From an uncultured Clostridia bacterium (GTDB lineage: Bacteria; Bacillota; Clostridia; Christensenellales; UBA1242), in the NCBI GenBank assembly GCA_945919375.1, contig CAMEJD010000010.1, forward strand, positions 1-34,985: a stretch of DNA of 34,985 nucleotides. The letters are read 5' to 3'. Position numbers and translations under genes: made by a program. The number at the start of each line of letters is the position of its first letter. Position 1 is the stretch's first letter. Under the pieces are notes generated by a model. That model was not told where the DNA came from. It did not search any database and saw only the letters and a program-made list of their open reading frames with translations. Below are positions 7,324-16,206 of the stretch, piece after piece.

Positions 7324-7581
7324 ATGAACGAATTTGAAGAAGAAATTGTATTTGAAACAATTAAAGATGAATTAAAAAAGTTTAGAAATAGCAATTTGTA
7401 TAAATGCCCTTACTGTGAAAAGATTATTGAATGGGATGATTCAAATTACAATCCAGAAGAAAGTATTTATTCTTGTCAAAAATGTAAACACTCATTTAAT
7501 GAAAACGAATTAGAACCATTATCTATATTCGATATTATTGAGGAAATGTTTATTGCGTTTAAGGAGAAATATGATGAGTAA
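7324..7581 (+). CDS. Small zinc-ribbon protein (85 aa)
   Basis: Two CxxC knuckles (CPYC and CQKC) about 30 residues apart form a predicted zinc ribbon, flanked by acidic helices (N-terminal EEEIVFETIKDEL, C-terminal IFDIIEEMFIAF). No known family member comes to mind. AAGGAGAT precedes ATG 7324, 13 bases after the previous stop. The gene overlaps the start of ardA, indicating translational coupling. Confidence 0.75.
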   Translation: MNEFEEEIVFETIKDELKKFRNSNLYKCPYCEKIIEWDDSNYNPEESIYSCQKCKHSFNENELEPLSIFDIIEEMFIAFKEKYDE

Positions 7582-8116
7582 TATTAGCATAGTAATTGGC
7601 TCTTGGGGTTCATATAACGAATGTAACGAAAGAGCTTTAGGAAGTAAATGGTTAGACTTAGGAGATTTTGACTCTTGGGAAGAAATTGAAGAAGAACTAA
7701 CCAAACAAGGATTTGAATTAAATGGACTTGATGAAGAACTATTTATTCAAGATATAGATGGAATTTCTGCAAATGGACTTAATTGTGATTACACTCACCC
7801 AAAAGATTTATTTGAATTATTAAACGAAGCAGATGTTATTAGTAATGACTACAATTACGAAATAATGTCTGCTTTTTTAGAAGTTAGAACTTTTGATGAC
7901 TTCAAAAATAGAGTTGAAAGTTGTGGCTCAAATTGGAATGATGATATTTACCTTTACAAAAATAAAGATTGGTATGACTTGGGTTATGACTTTATGCACG
8001 ATTGCTATCAAATACCAAGTTATTTAGACAACTATATTGACTATGAACGATATGCTAATGATTTGAAATATGATGGTTTTGAGAAATACAGCGAAGGAAT
8101 TATTGAAATTAGATAA
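7574..8116 (+). CDS. ardA: ArdA-family antirestriction protein
   Basis: The protein (~180 aa) follows the ArdA pattern. It has an N-terminal strand then SWGSYNECNERALGSKWLDL, where the family has 'YN.G...G.W.dl'; a glutamate-rich middle (EEIEEEL...DEELFIQDID); and a C-terminal DYERYANDL motif before the last strand. ArdA proteins are DNA mimics that inhibit type I restriction enzymes when an element enters a new cell, in agreement with the strong negative charge here. ATG 7574 is preferred over 7571 because AAGGAG at 7561-7566 is then better spaced. It overlaps the zinc-ribbon gene by 8 bases. Confidence 0.85.
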   Translation: MSNISIVIGSWGSYNECNERALGSKWLDLGDFDSWEEIEEELTKQGFELNGLDEELFIQDIDGISANGLNCDYTHPKDLFELLNEADVISNDYNYEIMSAFLEVRTFDDFKNRVESCGSNWNDDIYLYKNKDWYDLGYDFMHDCYQIPSYLDNYIDYERYANDLKYDGFEKYSEGIIEIR

Positions 8117-8127
8117 GGAGAAAACAT

Positions 8128-8541
8128 ATGAATACAACAAAAGAACAAAGAAAAGAAAAAGCTATTGAACTTATGAAAAAATTAGATATATATAAACCAT
8201 ACATTAAGGAATTTAAAAAATCGGGGAATATATGTATTTTTGAGAATTTTGCAGGATATTGTACTTGGAATGATAAAAAATTATTTTTAAAAATTAAAGA
8301 AATTGAGAGTAAATACAATTGTACAATATTTACAGTTATACACAAATATACCGAACTAGGTGAAATATTTGATTTCCTACTCGTAAACGATTATAAAAAT
8401 AATTGGAACCATATTTTAACAACCAAAGATAATTTTAACTATATTTTTGTTTATGAATGGAATAAAACAAATACGAATTTATCAGGTTTTTGTACTATTA
8501 CTATTGTAAATTCAAACGGTGGTATTAGGAGAGTCGAATAA
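8128..8541 (+). CDS. Conserved mobile-element hypothetical protein (137 aa)
   Basis: It begins with a helical basic stretch (RKEKAIELMKKLDIYKPYIKEF), then alternating strands with several aromatic residues. Proteins of this appearance are common beside ardA in Clostridia mobile elements, from memory. No catalytic motif is visible. AAGGAGAA precedes the ATG, 11 bases after ardA. The gene directly abuts the next one (TAA then ATG). Confidence 0.75.
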   Translation: MNTTKEQRKEKAIELMKKLDIYKPYIKEFKKSGNICIFENFAGYCTWNDKKLFLKIKEIESKYNCTIFTVIHKYTELGEIFDFLLVNDYKNNWNHILTTKDNFNYIFVYEWNKTNTNLSGFCTITIVNSNGGIRRVE

Positions 8542-8808
8542 ATGAAATACAAATATGGATATAAAATCAGTTTAAAGAAATTAACATACAAGAAACCGAA
8601 AATTTACCTTTTAATAAACACATTAGAGGGTGCAATCTGGAATATTAGATGGTATCAAAATAAACCAGAATATCAAAAAAACAAATATATCATACATACA
8701 CAATTTTGGTTTTTAGAAAAAATAAAAGGTTGGAAAGAATATAATAAATATTGGAAAGATTGTCCGTTTAGAGATGATTTTTCACAATTAAAAAGGAGAA
8801 TAAAATGA
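8542..8808 (+). CDS. Small basic hypothetical protein (88 aa)
   Basis: I do not recognise it. It is very rich in Lys, Tyr and Trp (strongly basic), with no membrane segment, which would suit nucleic-acid binding (inference). The start codon follows the previous stop directly, with AGGAG inside the end of that gene. Its stop overlaps the start of the PcfK-like gene by 4 bases, so it is translationally coupled. Confidence 0.65.
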   Translation: MKYKYGYKISLKKLTYKKPKIYLLINTLEGAIWNIRWYQNKPEYQKNKYIIHTQFWFLEKIKGWKEYNKYWKDCPFRDDFSQLKRRIK

Positions 8809-9395
8809 AAATAAATTTAAAAACTAAAGATGAATCACAAAAACGCATATTAGAATATCTTGAAGAAAATGCCAGTGAAATGCTAGCAAACAAAATAAAC
8901 AATGGAGTTCAAGTCGAAAAAGATGGCAAGCAGTTACTATCTAAAAAGGACTTGGACTCTTTCTTTAATTATGCAAATACAGAAGCTAGAAAACTTGCTG
9001 AGAATAAAAGTTATGCGTGTATTGATGATAAAACTGTGTATGGCTGGGCTATTCACTACTTTGAAGAAGATGAAATACAAGGAAAACTTTTCAATCTTGA
9101 TGGAACTGAATTTGAACCACCAAAACCAATTAAGAAAGAAACACAAAAAGTTGAAGTTAAAGAAAAACCAAAACAACCAAGTTTATTTGACTTTATAACT
9201 GAACCTGAAAAAGAAGAAAGTCAAGATGAAGAATTTGAAGAAGAAATTGAAGATATACCACCTATGAAAGAAATAGCTGGTCGAAATGTAGATACTTCAA
9301 CTGGTGAAGTTATTTCAAATAACAATGAAACATTTGATAAATATATCTTAAAAACAATAGCTGTTGCCTTTGATGGCAAAGTAAAATTACAATAA
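8805..9395 (+). CDS. pcfK: PcfK-like protein
   Basis: The 196-aa protein has an N-terminal helical domain (residues ~1-85, including ACIDDKTVYGWAIHYFEEDEI), then a charged low-complexity linker rich in Lys, Pro and Glu, and an acidic tail. This matches the PcfK-like family (named from plasmid pCF10), which travels next to PcfJ in conjugative plasmids and ICEs. The molecular role is not established. The gene order PcfK then PcfJ supports the call. AAAAGGAG lies just before the ATG. Confidence 0.8.
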   Translation: MKINLKTKDESQKRILEYLEENASEMLANKINNGVQVEKDGKQLLSKKDLDSFFNYANTEARKLAENKSYACIDDKTVYGWAIHYFEEDEIQGKLFNLDGTEFEPPKPIKKETQKVEVKEKPKQPSLFDFITEPEKEESQDEEFEEEIEDIPPMKEIAGRNVDTSTGEVISNNNETFDKYILKTIAVAFDGKVKLQ

Positions 9396-9405
9396 GGAGT
9401 CAATT

Positions 9406-10716
9406 ATGATTACAGATACAAACATAAGAAAAATACCAAAATATATATTAAAACTAATACAGAAAAAAGATAAAGAATTTTATCCTAAACCAGATGGTCA
9501 TACACGATTTTATACTTACTATACAAAGTATAATAAAGAGTTGTGTTCTGTTACTGTTGCAGTAAGAAATAAATACAAAAAATGGTATTGTAAACAAGTT
9601 ATTGTTCACGGTATTCATAGCAATAAAGTTTGGCTTCAAGATATTGGAATTACTATGGGATATTATGTTGTTGGCTGGTATAGAGAAAAACTAACATCAT
9701 ATCCAAAATGGTATGACTATGATTGGGGTTATAATGATGATAAATATTTTAATAAATACACACCAGTTATAAACAAAGAATTTATTCTTTCTCAACCTGA
9801 ATACAAATACTCAGCACTTGAACAATATGAATATACCGATTTTATGAAATATCTAAGATTGTATGAACAATATCCACAAACTGAGTTATTAGTTAAATGT
9901 GGACTTTCTGATTTAGCAACTAGACAAACAATATTAAAAAAGTGCAAAAAAGATAAGAATTTCTGCAAATGGCTATACAAAAACAAAGAGAACATTAAAA
10001 ACCACTATTACTATACTAATGCAATACTTAAAGCATACAGTCAAAACAGAAATGTTAAAGAAGTTAATAGATTAGAAGAATTAAAATATGCACTTCGTTC
10101 AAAAGATAATTACAGACACTTAAAAGAAGTATTTGCAAAAGATTTAACTAAACTTGTTGAATATTTAGTAAAGCAAGATATTTCTATACCTGTATATGAA
10201 GATTATTTACGAGCTTGTGAATATCTTGGACTAGATATGAACATAGAAAAGAATAGATTTCCAAAACAGTTTATGCGTTGGCATAACATTAGAATAGATG
10301 AATATCACACTAAACAAGCTGAAGAAGATGCAAAGATTAGAAAAGAATTGTATGAAAAATTTGCATCCGTATCTAAAAAATACATAAACCTTCAAAGAAA
10401 TCTAAAAGAAAACTATATTTGCATAATTGCTAAAAGTCCAAAAGATTTAATAAATGAAGGCAATATATTACATCACTGTGTTGGAAGAATGGGCTATGAC
10501 CAAAAGTTTGCACGAGAAGAAACACTTATATTCTTTGTAAGAACAAAAGATAATCCAGAAACACCACTTGTTACACTTGAATATTCACCAAAAACACACA
10601 AAGTACTTCAATGTTATGCTGAACACGATACAAAACCAACTGATGCAATACTTGAATTTGTAAATAAAATATGGCTACCTTATGCCAATAGAAAAGTAAG
10701 GCAAATTGCAATATAA
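9406..10716 (+). CDS. pcfJ: PcfJ-like protein
   Basis: The 436-aa protein carries the PcfJ signature in its C-terminal third: HHCVG at residues 356-360, then a Tyr-rich stretch, an IFFVRTKD strand, TLEYSPKTHKVLQCYAEHD and a final helix. The N-terminal two thirds is basic, rich in Tyr and Lys, and helical. PcfJ is a conserved companion of PcfK on conjugative elements; a nuclease or DNA-processing role has been guessed but is not shown. AAGGAG precedes the ATG. It is the fifth or sixth gene of one operon with gaps of about 10 bases. Confidence 0.85.
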   Translation: MITDTNIRKIPKYILKLIQKKDKEFYPKPDGHTRFYTYYTKYNKELCSVTVAVRNKYKKWYCKQVIVHGIHSNKVWLQDIGITMGYYVVGWYREKLTSYPKWYDYDWGYNDDKYFNKYTPVINKEFILSQPEYKYSALEQYEYTDFMKYLRLYEQYPQTELLVKCGLSDLATRQTILKKCKKDKNFCKWLYKNKENIKNHYYYTNAILKAYSQNRNVKEVNRLEELKYALRSKDNYRHLKEVFAKDLTKLVEYLVKQDISIPVYEDYLRACEYLGLDMNIEKNRFPKQFMRWHNIRIDEYHTKQAEEDAKIRKELYEKFASVSKKYINLQRNLKENYICIIAKSPKDLINEGNILHHCVGRMGYDQKFAREETLIFFVRTKDNPETPLVTLEYSPKTHKVLQCYAEHDTKPTDAILEFVNKIWLPYANRKVRQIAI

Positions 10717-10728
10717 GGAGAAAAGAAA

Positions 10729-11052
10729 ATGACAAATTATTTTAGAATTACAGGCTACTGTCCAGAAGATAACTATTGCTTCATTATGGACACAAATGGA
10801 TTATTTGAAAAAATGTGGCAGTTAAGTTCATACTGCATACAAAAAGGACTTAAAGTTATTGAAATATCTAATGATGAAAAGTTTTTAGATGTTAACATAA
10901 CAAAAGCAGAACCAGATAATGAACATTTTATCTTACGAGCAAATGCTGATGGTAAACCAGAAAACATAACTTATGAATTGAATGGTATAACCTACAAAGC
11001 AATCAAAGTTGGAGATAAAATCTATATTCCAGATAAAGAACAGACAATATAA
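10729..11052 (+). CDS. Hypothetical protein, last gene of the PcfJ operon (107 aa)
   Basis: This is a predicted soluble alpha/beta protein, starting YFRITGYCPEDNYCFIMDTNG, with a small strand-rich C-terminus (ITYKAIKVGDKIYIP). No function can be assigned. AAGGAGAA lies before the ATG, 12 bases after pcfJ. A strong terminator closes the operon. Confidence 0.75.
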   Translation: MTNYFRITGYCPEDNYCFIMDTNGLFEKMWQLSSYCIQKGLKVIEISNDEKFLDVNITKAEPDNEHFILRANADGKPENITYELNGITYKAIKVGDKIYIPDKEQTI

Positions 11053-11093
11053 AAATAAGCCAGGAGTTAATAACTCTTGGCTATTTTTTTGTT
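11052..11093. terminator. Operon terminator
   Basis: AGCCA-GAGTT, loop AAT, AACTC-TGGCT (one internal mismatch), flanked by A-rich and T-rich runs. It serves the PcfJ operon and the convergent HEPN gene. Confidence 0.85.
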
Positions 11094-11096
11094 AGT

Positions 11097-11555
11097 TTAA
11101 TCCAATATATTTGGACGATGACCATTATCTATTTTATTGCTAATCCAGTCATTTGACTCGTGAATAAGGAATAAAACTTTTGTAAGAGTCTCACTCACTT
11201 TATCAAAAGGATAACTCCAATCACCAAAAAAGAAACTGTCTAAAAAATATTTGTGCACAAATTCATTTCTAACTTCAATGACAGCATCTAATTTATTATA
11301 CTCATCTTCTGTAATAATTTTTGCTTCTAATAATTTCCTGTTCATTTTTCCTAAAGTTAAAAAAGAATAATCATCTTTTAATTCGATATTTAGTAATCTA
11401 CACAATTCTTGAAATTCATGTTCCCACTCTTGAGAAGCTTGTAAAATTTTACCAGTTCCTTTGTAAATATCATCAATACTTTCTACATTTATTCTATCTA
11501 ATTCCAACCAGTTAGAATCTATTTTCTTGTTTTTAACAATCTCTAAAAAATTCAT
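11097..11555 (-). CDS. HEPN-domain protein (152 aa)
   Basis: The all-helical protein carries R96-NEFV-H101, the Rx4H motif of HEPN domains (metal-independent RNases of toxin and abortive-infection systems). A conserved acidic residue earlier in the same helix (E94) also fits. No MNT-type antitoxin gene is adjacent; the gene stands alone between terminators. It may be a solitary cargo RNase or an inactive sensor. AGGCAAT precedes the ATG. Confidence 0.65.
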   Translation of the reverse strand: MNFLEIVKNKKIDSNWLELDRINVESIDDIYKGTGKILQASQEWEHEFQELCRLLNIELKDDYSFLTLGKMNRKLLEAKIITEDEYNKLDAVIEVRNEFVHKYFLDSFFFGDWSYPFDKVSETLTKVLFLIHESNDWISNKIDNGHRPNILD

Positions 11556-11621
11556 ATTGCCTCCAATCTAACAATTACATTATAGCATAAAATTAAACAT
11601 TTTTTTCAAATCTCAAAAATA

Positions 11622-11650
11622 GTTGACTAAAAAAAATATATACCTATAAT
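11622..11650 (+). promoter_or_regulatory. Promoter of the 64-aa gene
   Basis: TTGACT, a 16-nt spacer and TATAAT, followed by TAGGGGG, a strong ribosome binding site for ATG 11668. Confidence 0.75.
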
Positions 11651-11667
11651 GACTATAGGGGGATATT

Positions 11668-11862
11668 ATGAGAACATTTGTATCTGGCAATGTAACATTA
11701 GATAGTGGTAGAGGTTCATCACTATCAACAGGATTTTCTCTTACTATTGACCATAGAGATGATTTTGAGTTTAATACAAAATTACAAGAAGCTATAATGA
11801 AACAACATCCTGATTATGTAAGAATAATTAGGCTTGATATTCATAATAGAAGACCAGGTTAA
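11668..11862 (+). CDS. Small hypothetical protein (64 aa)
   Basis: A strong promoter, an excellent Shine-Dalgarno site and its own terminator show that this is a real, separately expressed gene. The protein is strand-rich at first (TFVSGNVTLDSG...FSLTIDH), then a helix with a basic C-terminus. It has no cysteines and no membrane segment. I do not recognise it. Its stand-alone, strongly promoted setup would suit an antitoxin, anti-defence or regulator protein, but that is speculation. Confidence 0.7.
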   Translation: MRTFVSGNVTLDSGRGSSLSTGFSLTIDHRDDFEFNTKLQEAIMKQHPDYVRIIRLDIHNRRPG

Positions 11863-11875
11863 TCTTTATCTTTCT

Positions 11876-11908
11876 AAAAAGGCCGACAAAAAATGTCGGT
11901 CTTTTTTT
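11876..11908. terminator. Bidirectional terminator
   Basis: A-run, GGCCGAC, loop AAAAAAT, GTCGGTC, T-run. It separates the 64-aa gene from the convergent XRE gene. Confidence 0.9.
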
Positions 11909-11916
11909 ATGCCCTA

Positions 11917-12162
11917 TTAGTATGTTCCTTCTAACTCACTGTCTTTGAAAACTGGATCATTGAAGAAATCGTAAATTGTAATGTTCAATGCTTGACAGAT
12001 ATCTAAAATTGTTCTTGTTCCTGGATTTTTGCTCTTTCCATAGAAAATACACCTAATTGTAGCAGATGGCAAACCAGCCATATTTGCTAATTTATTAGGC
12101 ACGATATCTCTTTCATTACATAAATCATAAATTCGTTTAGTTATAGCTTCTTCTAATTTCAT
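11917..12162 (-). CDS. XRE-family transcriptional regulator (81 aa)
   Basis: The protein is a single Cro/CI-type helix-turn-helix domain: IYDLCNERDIVPNKLANMAGLPSATI with the recognition helix near residues 30-42, then TILDICQALNITIYDFF. Two copies of a 14-bp palindrome lie in the 126-bp spacer to the divergent SLOG gene, one close to its own start. It likely represses both genes (inference). Confidence 0.88.
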   Translation of the reverse strand: MKLEEAITKRIYDLCNERDIVPNKLANMAGLPSATIRCIFYGKSKNPGTRTILDICQALNITIYDFFNDPVFKDSELEGTY

Positions 12163-12177
12163 AATATCATTATTTAC

Positions 12178-12240
12178 AGAGATATATCTCTTTATTAAGT
12201 TTATCAGAAGAATTTTAAAAATATGAGAGATATATCTCTC
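12178..12240. promoter_or_regulatory. Twin palindromic operators
   Basis: AGAGATATATCTCT occurs at 12178-12191 and 12226-12239 (the latter extended to 16 bp, 12225-12240). Centres are 48 bp apart. The second copy covers the -35 area of the promoter whose TATAAT lies at 12250-12255. The sites are probable binding sites of the XRE protein. Confidence 0.75.
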
Positions 12241-12288
12241 AATTTATGCTATAATAAGAACATCAGGTATATATTTTAGGAGTTTAAC

Positions 12289-12804
12289 ATGTGGAATAAA
12301 GAAGAAACAGCTTGTTTGACCGGACATAGACCAAACAAATTGCCTTGGTTTTATGATGAAACAAAGTCAAGTTGTATTATATTTAAGCAAGATTTGCAAA
12401 CACTTTTTATTGGTGTTTATGAATATGGACTCAAAAATTACTTAATTGGTATGGCAGAAGGTTTTGATATGATTGGAGCAGAAACTTTAATCGAGTTAAG
12501 AAAAACATACAAAGACATTAAAATCTTTGCTATTGTGCCTTGTAAAGGACAAGAAACTAAATGGAAACAATCACAACAAGAAAGATACCATAATATATTA
12601 AAACAATGTGATGATGTGATTACTCTTTCAGAAGAATATACACCTACATGTATGAATGAACGAAATGAGTATATGGTAAAAAATTCAAGCGTTGTCATAG
12701 CTTGTTGGAATGGTAAACCAAGTGGAACTGGCAACACAATTCGTTTCGCAAAAGAAAACGGGTGTAAGATTAGAATAATAGATATAAATAAATATAAAAA
12801 ATAA
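12289..12804 (+). CDS. SLOG-superfamily protein (DUF1273/YpsA-like)
   Basis: The 171-aa protein has the YpsA/DUF1273 look: an N-terminal CLTGHRPNKLPW (TGHRP at residues 11-15), a GMAEGFDMIGAE strand-loop-helix typical of Rossmann-like SLOG nucleotide-binding folds, FAIVPCKGQ and a late WNGKPSGTGNT motif. SLOG proteins are predicted to bind or process nucleotide ligands, and several take part in defence systems. The exact role here is unknown. TTTAGGAG precedes the ATG, and TATAAT at 12250-12255 sits beside the XRE operator, so the gene appears to be repressed until induced. Confidence 0.82.
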   Translation: MWNKEETACLTGHRPNKLPWFYDETKSSCIIFKQDLQTLFIGVYEYGLKNYLIGMAEGFDMIGAETLIELRKTYKDIKIFAIVPCKGQETKWKQSQQERYHNILKQCDDVITLSEEYTPTCMNERNEYMVKNSSVVIACWNGKPSGTGNTIRFAKENGCKIRIIDINKYKK

Positions 12805-12833
12805 AGCTCAATTAGTTGGGCTTTATTTTTTTG
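12797..12833. terminator. Bidirectional terminator
   Basis: AAAGCTCAA, loop TTAG, TTGGGCTTT, T-run. It lies between the SLOG gene and the convergent R-M operon. Confidence 0.85.
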
Positions 12834-13579
12834 AATTTTTTATCCATTTCTACAATGTCGCCGATTTTATTTGCATCAACAACATAATAAATAGTTCCTT
12901 TTTGTCCCAAAGGAGTTTTATAACTATTTTTTATGAAATCTTCCTTAGTAGCAACACCAGTAATAACTAATTGAATATTACCATTAATCATATTTTTATC
13001 ATAATAGTATGTACCATCTTCTTCGCAAAAAGGGACAAACTCTGGCATATATATTGGTCTAAAATGAAAATCTGCAAGATCATCTGTTGGTTTTAATGAA
13101 TTACCATATGGACCAATAATAACATCATTTTTAACAAATTTCTCAACAGATTTATGATGTATATTTGATGACCTTGACTCTACTTCAAAACTATCATTAT
13201 TAACAATAATTTTTAAATCATATTCATCAGTTTTATACTCAAAAGTTTGTCTTTCTAAATCATAACGCAACACTTTAAAATCATATCTATCAATTAATAA
13301 GATATGTACAAACATTTCAGCTAAGACACCTTGAGCACTTTTCTTTAATTTTGTAACACTATCTCTAGGAATGCTGGCTTGGTTTTGATTCATTGTAAAT
13401 TTGGATTTCTCTTTTGCTATATGTATTGCACATTTTAACAAATCTAAATCGATATTACATAACAAATATTTGAATTCAACACCATCAATTATTTCAGTAC
13501 GTTCATCAAAAAAGTTGTATCCATTTTCTTTTTTTGTTTTATATAAGTTAATAAATTCATTTTTATATATTTCAGGCAT
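12812..13579 (-). CDS. Third gene of the type III R-M operon, possible PD-(D/E)xK protein
   Basis: This 255-aa protein follows res by 12 bases with AAGGAG before its ATG, so it belongs to the mod-res operon. A helix with GVLAEMFVH (E88) is followed by D121 and then FEVESRSS (E132, E134, R136). This is the order of a restriction-endonuclease-like fold, with Arg in place of the usual catalytic Lys. The C-terminal part is strand-rich (IQLVITGVATKEDF, GTIYYVVDANKI). It may be an extra nuclease, a regulator or an immunity partner. I do not know a named family. Confidence 0.6.
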   Translation of the reverse strand: MPEIYKNEFINLYKTKKENGYNFFDERTEIIDGVEFKYLLCNIDLDLLKCAIHIAKEKSKFTMNQNQASIPRDSVTKLKKSAQGVLAEMFVHILLIDRYDFKVLRYDLERQTFEYKTDEYDLKIIVNNDSFEVESRSSNIHHKSVEKFVKNDVIIGPYGNSLKPTDDLADFHFRPIYMPEFVPFCEEDGTYYYDKNMINGNIQLVITGVATKEDFIKNSYKTPLGQKGTIYYVVDANKIGDIVEMDKKFKKIKPN

Positions 13580-13591
13580 TAAATATGCTCC

Positions 13592-16204
13592 TTAATTTAC
13601 TTTATCAATTAAATCTGAAAAATATTTATTAAACTCATTCTTTGTTAAATCATTATTATAAAGAGGGGAACCCCATATTAAATAATCATTATCATCAACA
13701 AATTTAACAACTGGTATGCTTGATTCAGATAATTCTAACATAAAGGTATTTTTCCATTTGTCTTTATCTAGTAAATGCTCTCCCTTTGGTTCAATAAACA
13801 TACAGATATATAAATTATCTTTCTTTTTGTTTATTTGTTTTTTCTGCAATATTAAAACATAATCAGGTTCAAATTTAGAGCCGTCAGAAAAGGAATAGAT
13901 ACTAGCTTGTATTTCATTTCTAATCAAATATACTTTTTCAAATTTTTCTTTTATAGCATCAACAATAGTACTAAAATATTTTACAAATTTCTTTTCTTCA
14001 CTTGTGCCATAATTATCACAATAAACATACCAATCTTTGTCAGACAAATCAATTCTAAAATCTTTGTCAACAGAAAAATCATTTTGCGACACGCCATTTC
14101 CCCATGAAGCATCGCTACTATCTCTAGTGATATTCCTAATTCTATCTGTAAATACATCCCTAATTGGATAGCCATAAAATTCATGGGTTCCTCTATATGT
14201 TATTTGAATTGTTTGAACATAATCGGAAATAAGAGCAAAAACCGCTTTACATGCTTCTAGTTTATCATCAACACTTGGCAAATCTCCTTTACAAACAAAG
14301 AATGTAATAGGAAACAATCCCAGATAATCATTACTAGTTAAAAAGTCTTTAACGCTTTTAATATTTGGAAAAGATTTTTTTAACAAACTAAATCCAAGAG
14401 TTTGTTCAAAACAACGATAAGCCTTATAAACTATATTATATGGAATATTAGATAAATTAACAGGTGGCAAATCTACAAATTTTATATCTGAAGATATTGA
14501 CGAATCTTCGAATAAGTATTGAGAAATACTATGTCCATTTTTACATTTATATGAAACACCTTGTGTTCGTATTCGTTCTGGCAAACAATTAACAGTTTCT
14601 CTGCTAACTTCAACTCTATTGTTTAAGAATACCAAACCTTCTAAATATGTTTGAGTCTTTTTAAAATCATTTTTAATTTTGTAATTTACCTGTATTGGTT
14701 CATTATCTGGCAATAACCCCGTTTGCTTTAAAGCACGTTTAAGTTCAGAAATATAACTTGAGTCCTGCATGCAATGATATAAAAGTGTTTCACAAATAGA
14801 AAGGGGGTTAGAATAATCAGAATATTTTCTTTTCTCTTTTACTTGTTCATCATTAAATTGAAAAGGACAATATCTTGCACCTCTTCCTATCAATTGAGCT
14901 TCACTAATAGTGTATTTTGAAACAGCTCCTTTATGACCACCTTGTCTTGTATCATATAAACGAACTATATCATATAATGATAAAACATCCCAACCTTCAG
15001 TTAATTTATCAACAATAAAAATCAAACGATAATGATTATCTTTTTCATCTAAGTTATTAACAATGGTTTCATTTTCAGGATTAATTTCGTTCATATTTAC
15101 GCTATTACTTTGAGCAAAATCAACTCTAATTAAATCAACTAAATTTTCAAAACTTAAATTCAAAGAATCAAAAAAGCTAAAGGCATTATCAAAAATATCA
15201 TTTCCTAAGTTATTTAATTTAATTTTTTCAATATCACTTGGAGTAAGACTTCCAAGCTTGATATAAAAATCTTTATAAAAATTATTTGAATCTTTTATAG
15301 TTTTTGATTTAAGCAATACAACAGGTTTAATGGAAATGTTATTTTGTTCAAATATTAACTTTCGATATTCACTCAGTATTAAAGCTTGTAATGATCTTTC
15401 CCAAATAGAATTATTACTTTGCAAATTCATAAATTCTTTTGTATATCCAGCTTTTCTAAATTCTTTTAAATCAAAGTTGAATACAATTTTATCTAAATAT
15501 TTGTTTTTAACATTAACATCTTGTAAATCACAAGTTGCTGTAAATTCTAATAAAACATTATCTTTATTGGCATAAAAAATACGATTAACAGTATCTTCCC
15601 AAGTTGCATTATCTGCATTTTCTTCTTTATCTTTTGAAGTAGTTGAATTAAGATGATGAGCTTCATCGGCAATCAAAACAATTTTTTCATTCTCAAAATC
15701 TTCCATCGTTAAAGAACCTTCACGAATAAGACTTAAAGAACTATGAATTCCTTGAACAGTATTAAAACAAATATTGATAGCATCATTATCTGCATCTTCA
15801 AAATTTTTAACTTCATTTATTTTAACATTTTTCCCAGAAATATTTATTGTATTTGCAAACAAATATTTTGTAGAATTTCTTTGTAAAAAATTTATTTTAG
15901 TTTTAGATACAATATTGGTTTGATTTGTAAAGAATAAAAAATTTCTATATCCCAAATTATAGTAATACAGAATATCTAAAGCCATAATAACAGTTTTTCC
16001 TGATCCAGTTGCCATATGGTAAAGAATATGTGTTTGTTTGTTTTTTGATAATTCACCATTCAAATACAAAAGCGTGCTTTTTATTGCTTCACTTTGATAA
16101 TCTCTCAATTTAATATTAGAAGATAGGTTATCTAACATAAATTGAGGTAAATCAATTTTTACTCCAAATTCCTTTGCACTATTTATTTTTTCGTATAAAA
16201 ACAT
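13592..16204 (-). CDS. res: Type III restriction enzyme, Res subunit
   Basis: The 870-aa protein is an SF2 helicase-nuclease. Motif I MATGSGKT is at residues 64-71, motif II DEAH at 180-183, motif III FTAT near 240, then GWDVLSLYDIVRLYD and QLIGRGAR (motifs V and VI). The C-terminus has FEPDYVL followed by FIEPKG, the D...ExK nuclease centre. With Mod it cuts DNA near unmethylated, head-to-head sites in an ATP-dependent way. It is slightly shorter than typical Res proteins (about 900-1000 aa). It starts 2 bases after the mod stop codon, so the two are coupled. Confidence 0.95.
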   Translation of the reverse strand: MFLYEKINSAKEFGVKIDLPQFMLDNLSSNIKLRDYQSEAIKSTLLYLNGELSKNKQTHILYHMATGSGKTVIMALDILYYYNLGYRNFLFFTNQTNIVSKTKINFLQRNSTKYLFANTINISGKNVKINEVKNFEDADNDAINICFNTVQGIHSSLSLIREGSLTMEDFENEKIVLIADEAHHLNSTTSKDKEENADNATWEDTVNRIFYANKDNVLLEFTATCDLQDVNVKNKYLDKIVFNFDLKEFRKAGYTKEFMNLQSNNSIWERSLQALILSEYRKLIFEQNNISIKPVVLLKSKTIKDSNNFYKDFYIKLGSLTPSDIEKIKLNNLGNDIFDNAFSFFDSLNLSFENLVDLIRVDFAQSNSVNMNEINPENETIVNNLDEKDNHYRLIFIVDKLTEGWDVLSLYDIVRLYDTRQGGHKGAVSKYTISEAQLIGRGARYCPFQFNDEQVKEKRKYSDYSNPLSICETLLYHCMQDSSYISELKRALKQTGLLPDNEPIQVNYKIKNDFKKTQTYLEGLVFLNNRVEVSRETVNCLPERIRTQGVSYKCKNGHSISQYLFEDSSISSDIKFVDLPPVNLSNIPYNIVYKAYRCFEQTLGFSLLKKSFPNIKSVKDFLTSNDYLGLFPITFFVCKGDLPSVDDKLEACKAVFALISDYVQTIQITYRGTHEFYGYPIRDVFTDRIRNITRDSSDASWGNGVSQNDFSVDKDFRIDLSDKDWYVYCDNYGTSEEKKFVKYFSTIVDAIKEKFEKVYLIRNEIQASIYSFSDGSKFEPDYVLILQKKQINKKKDNLYICMFIEPKGEHLLDKDKWKNTFMLELSESSIPVVKFVDDNDYLIWGSPLYNNDLTKNEFNKYFSDLIDKVN

Positions 16205-16206
16205 TA

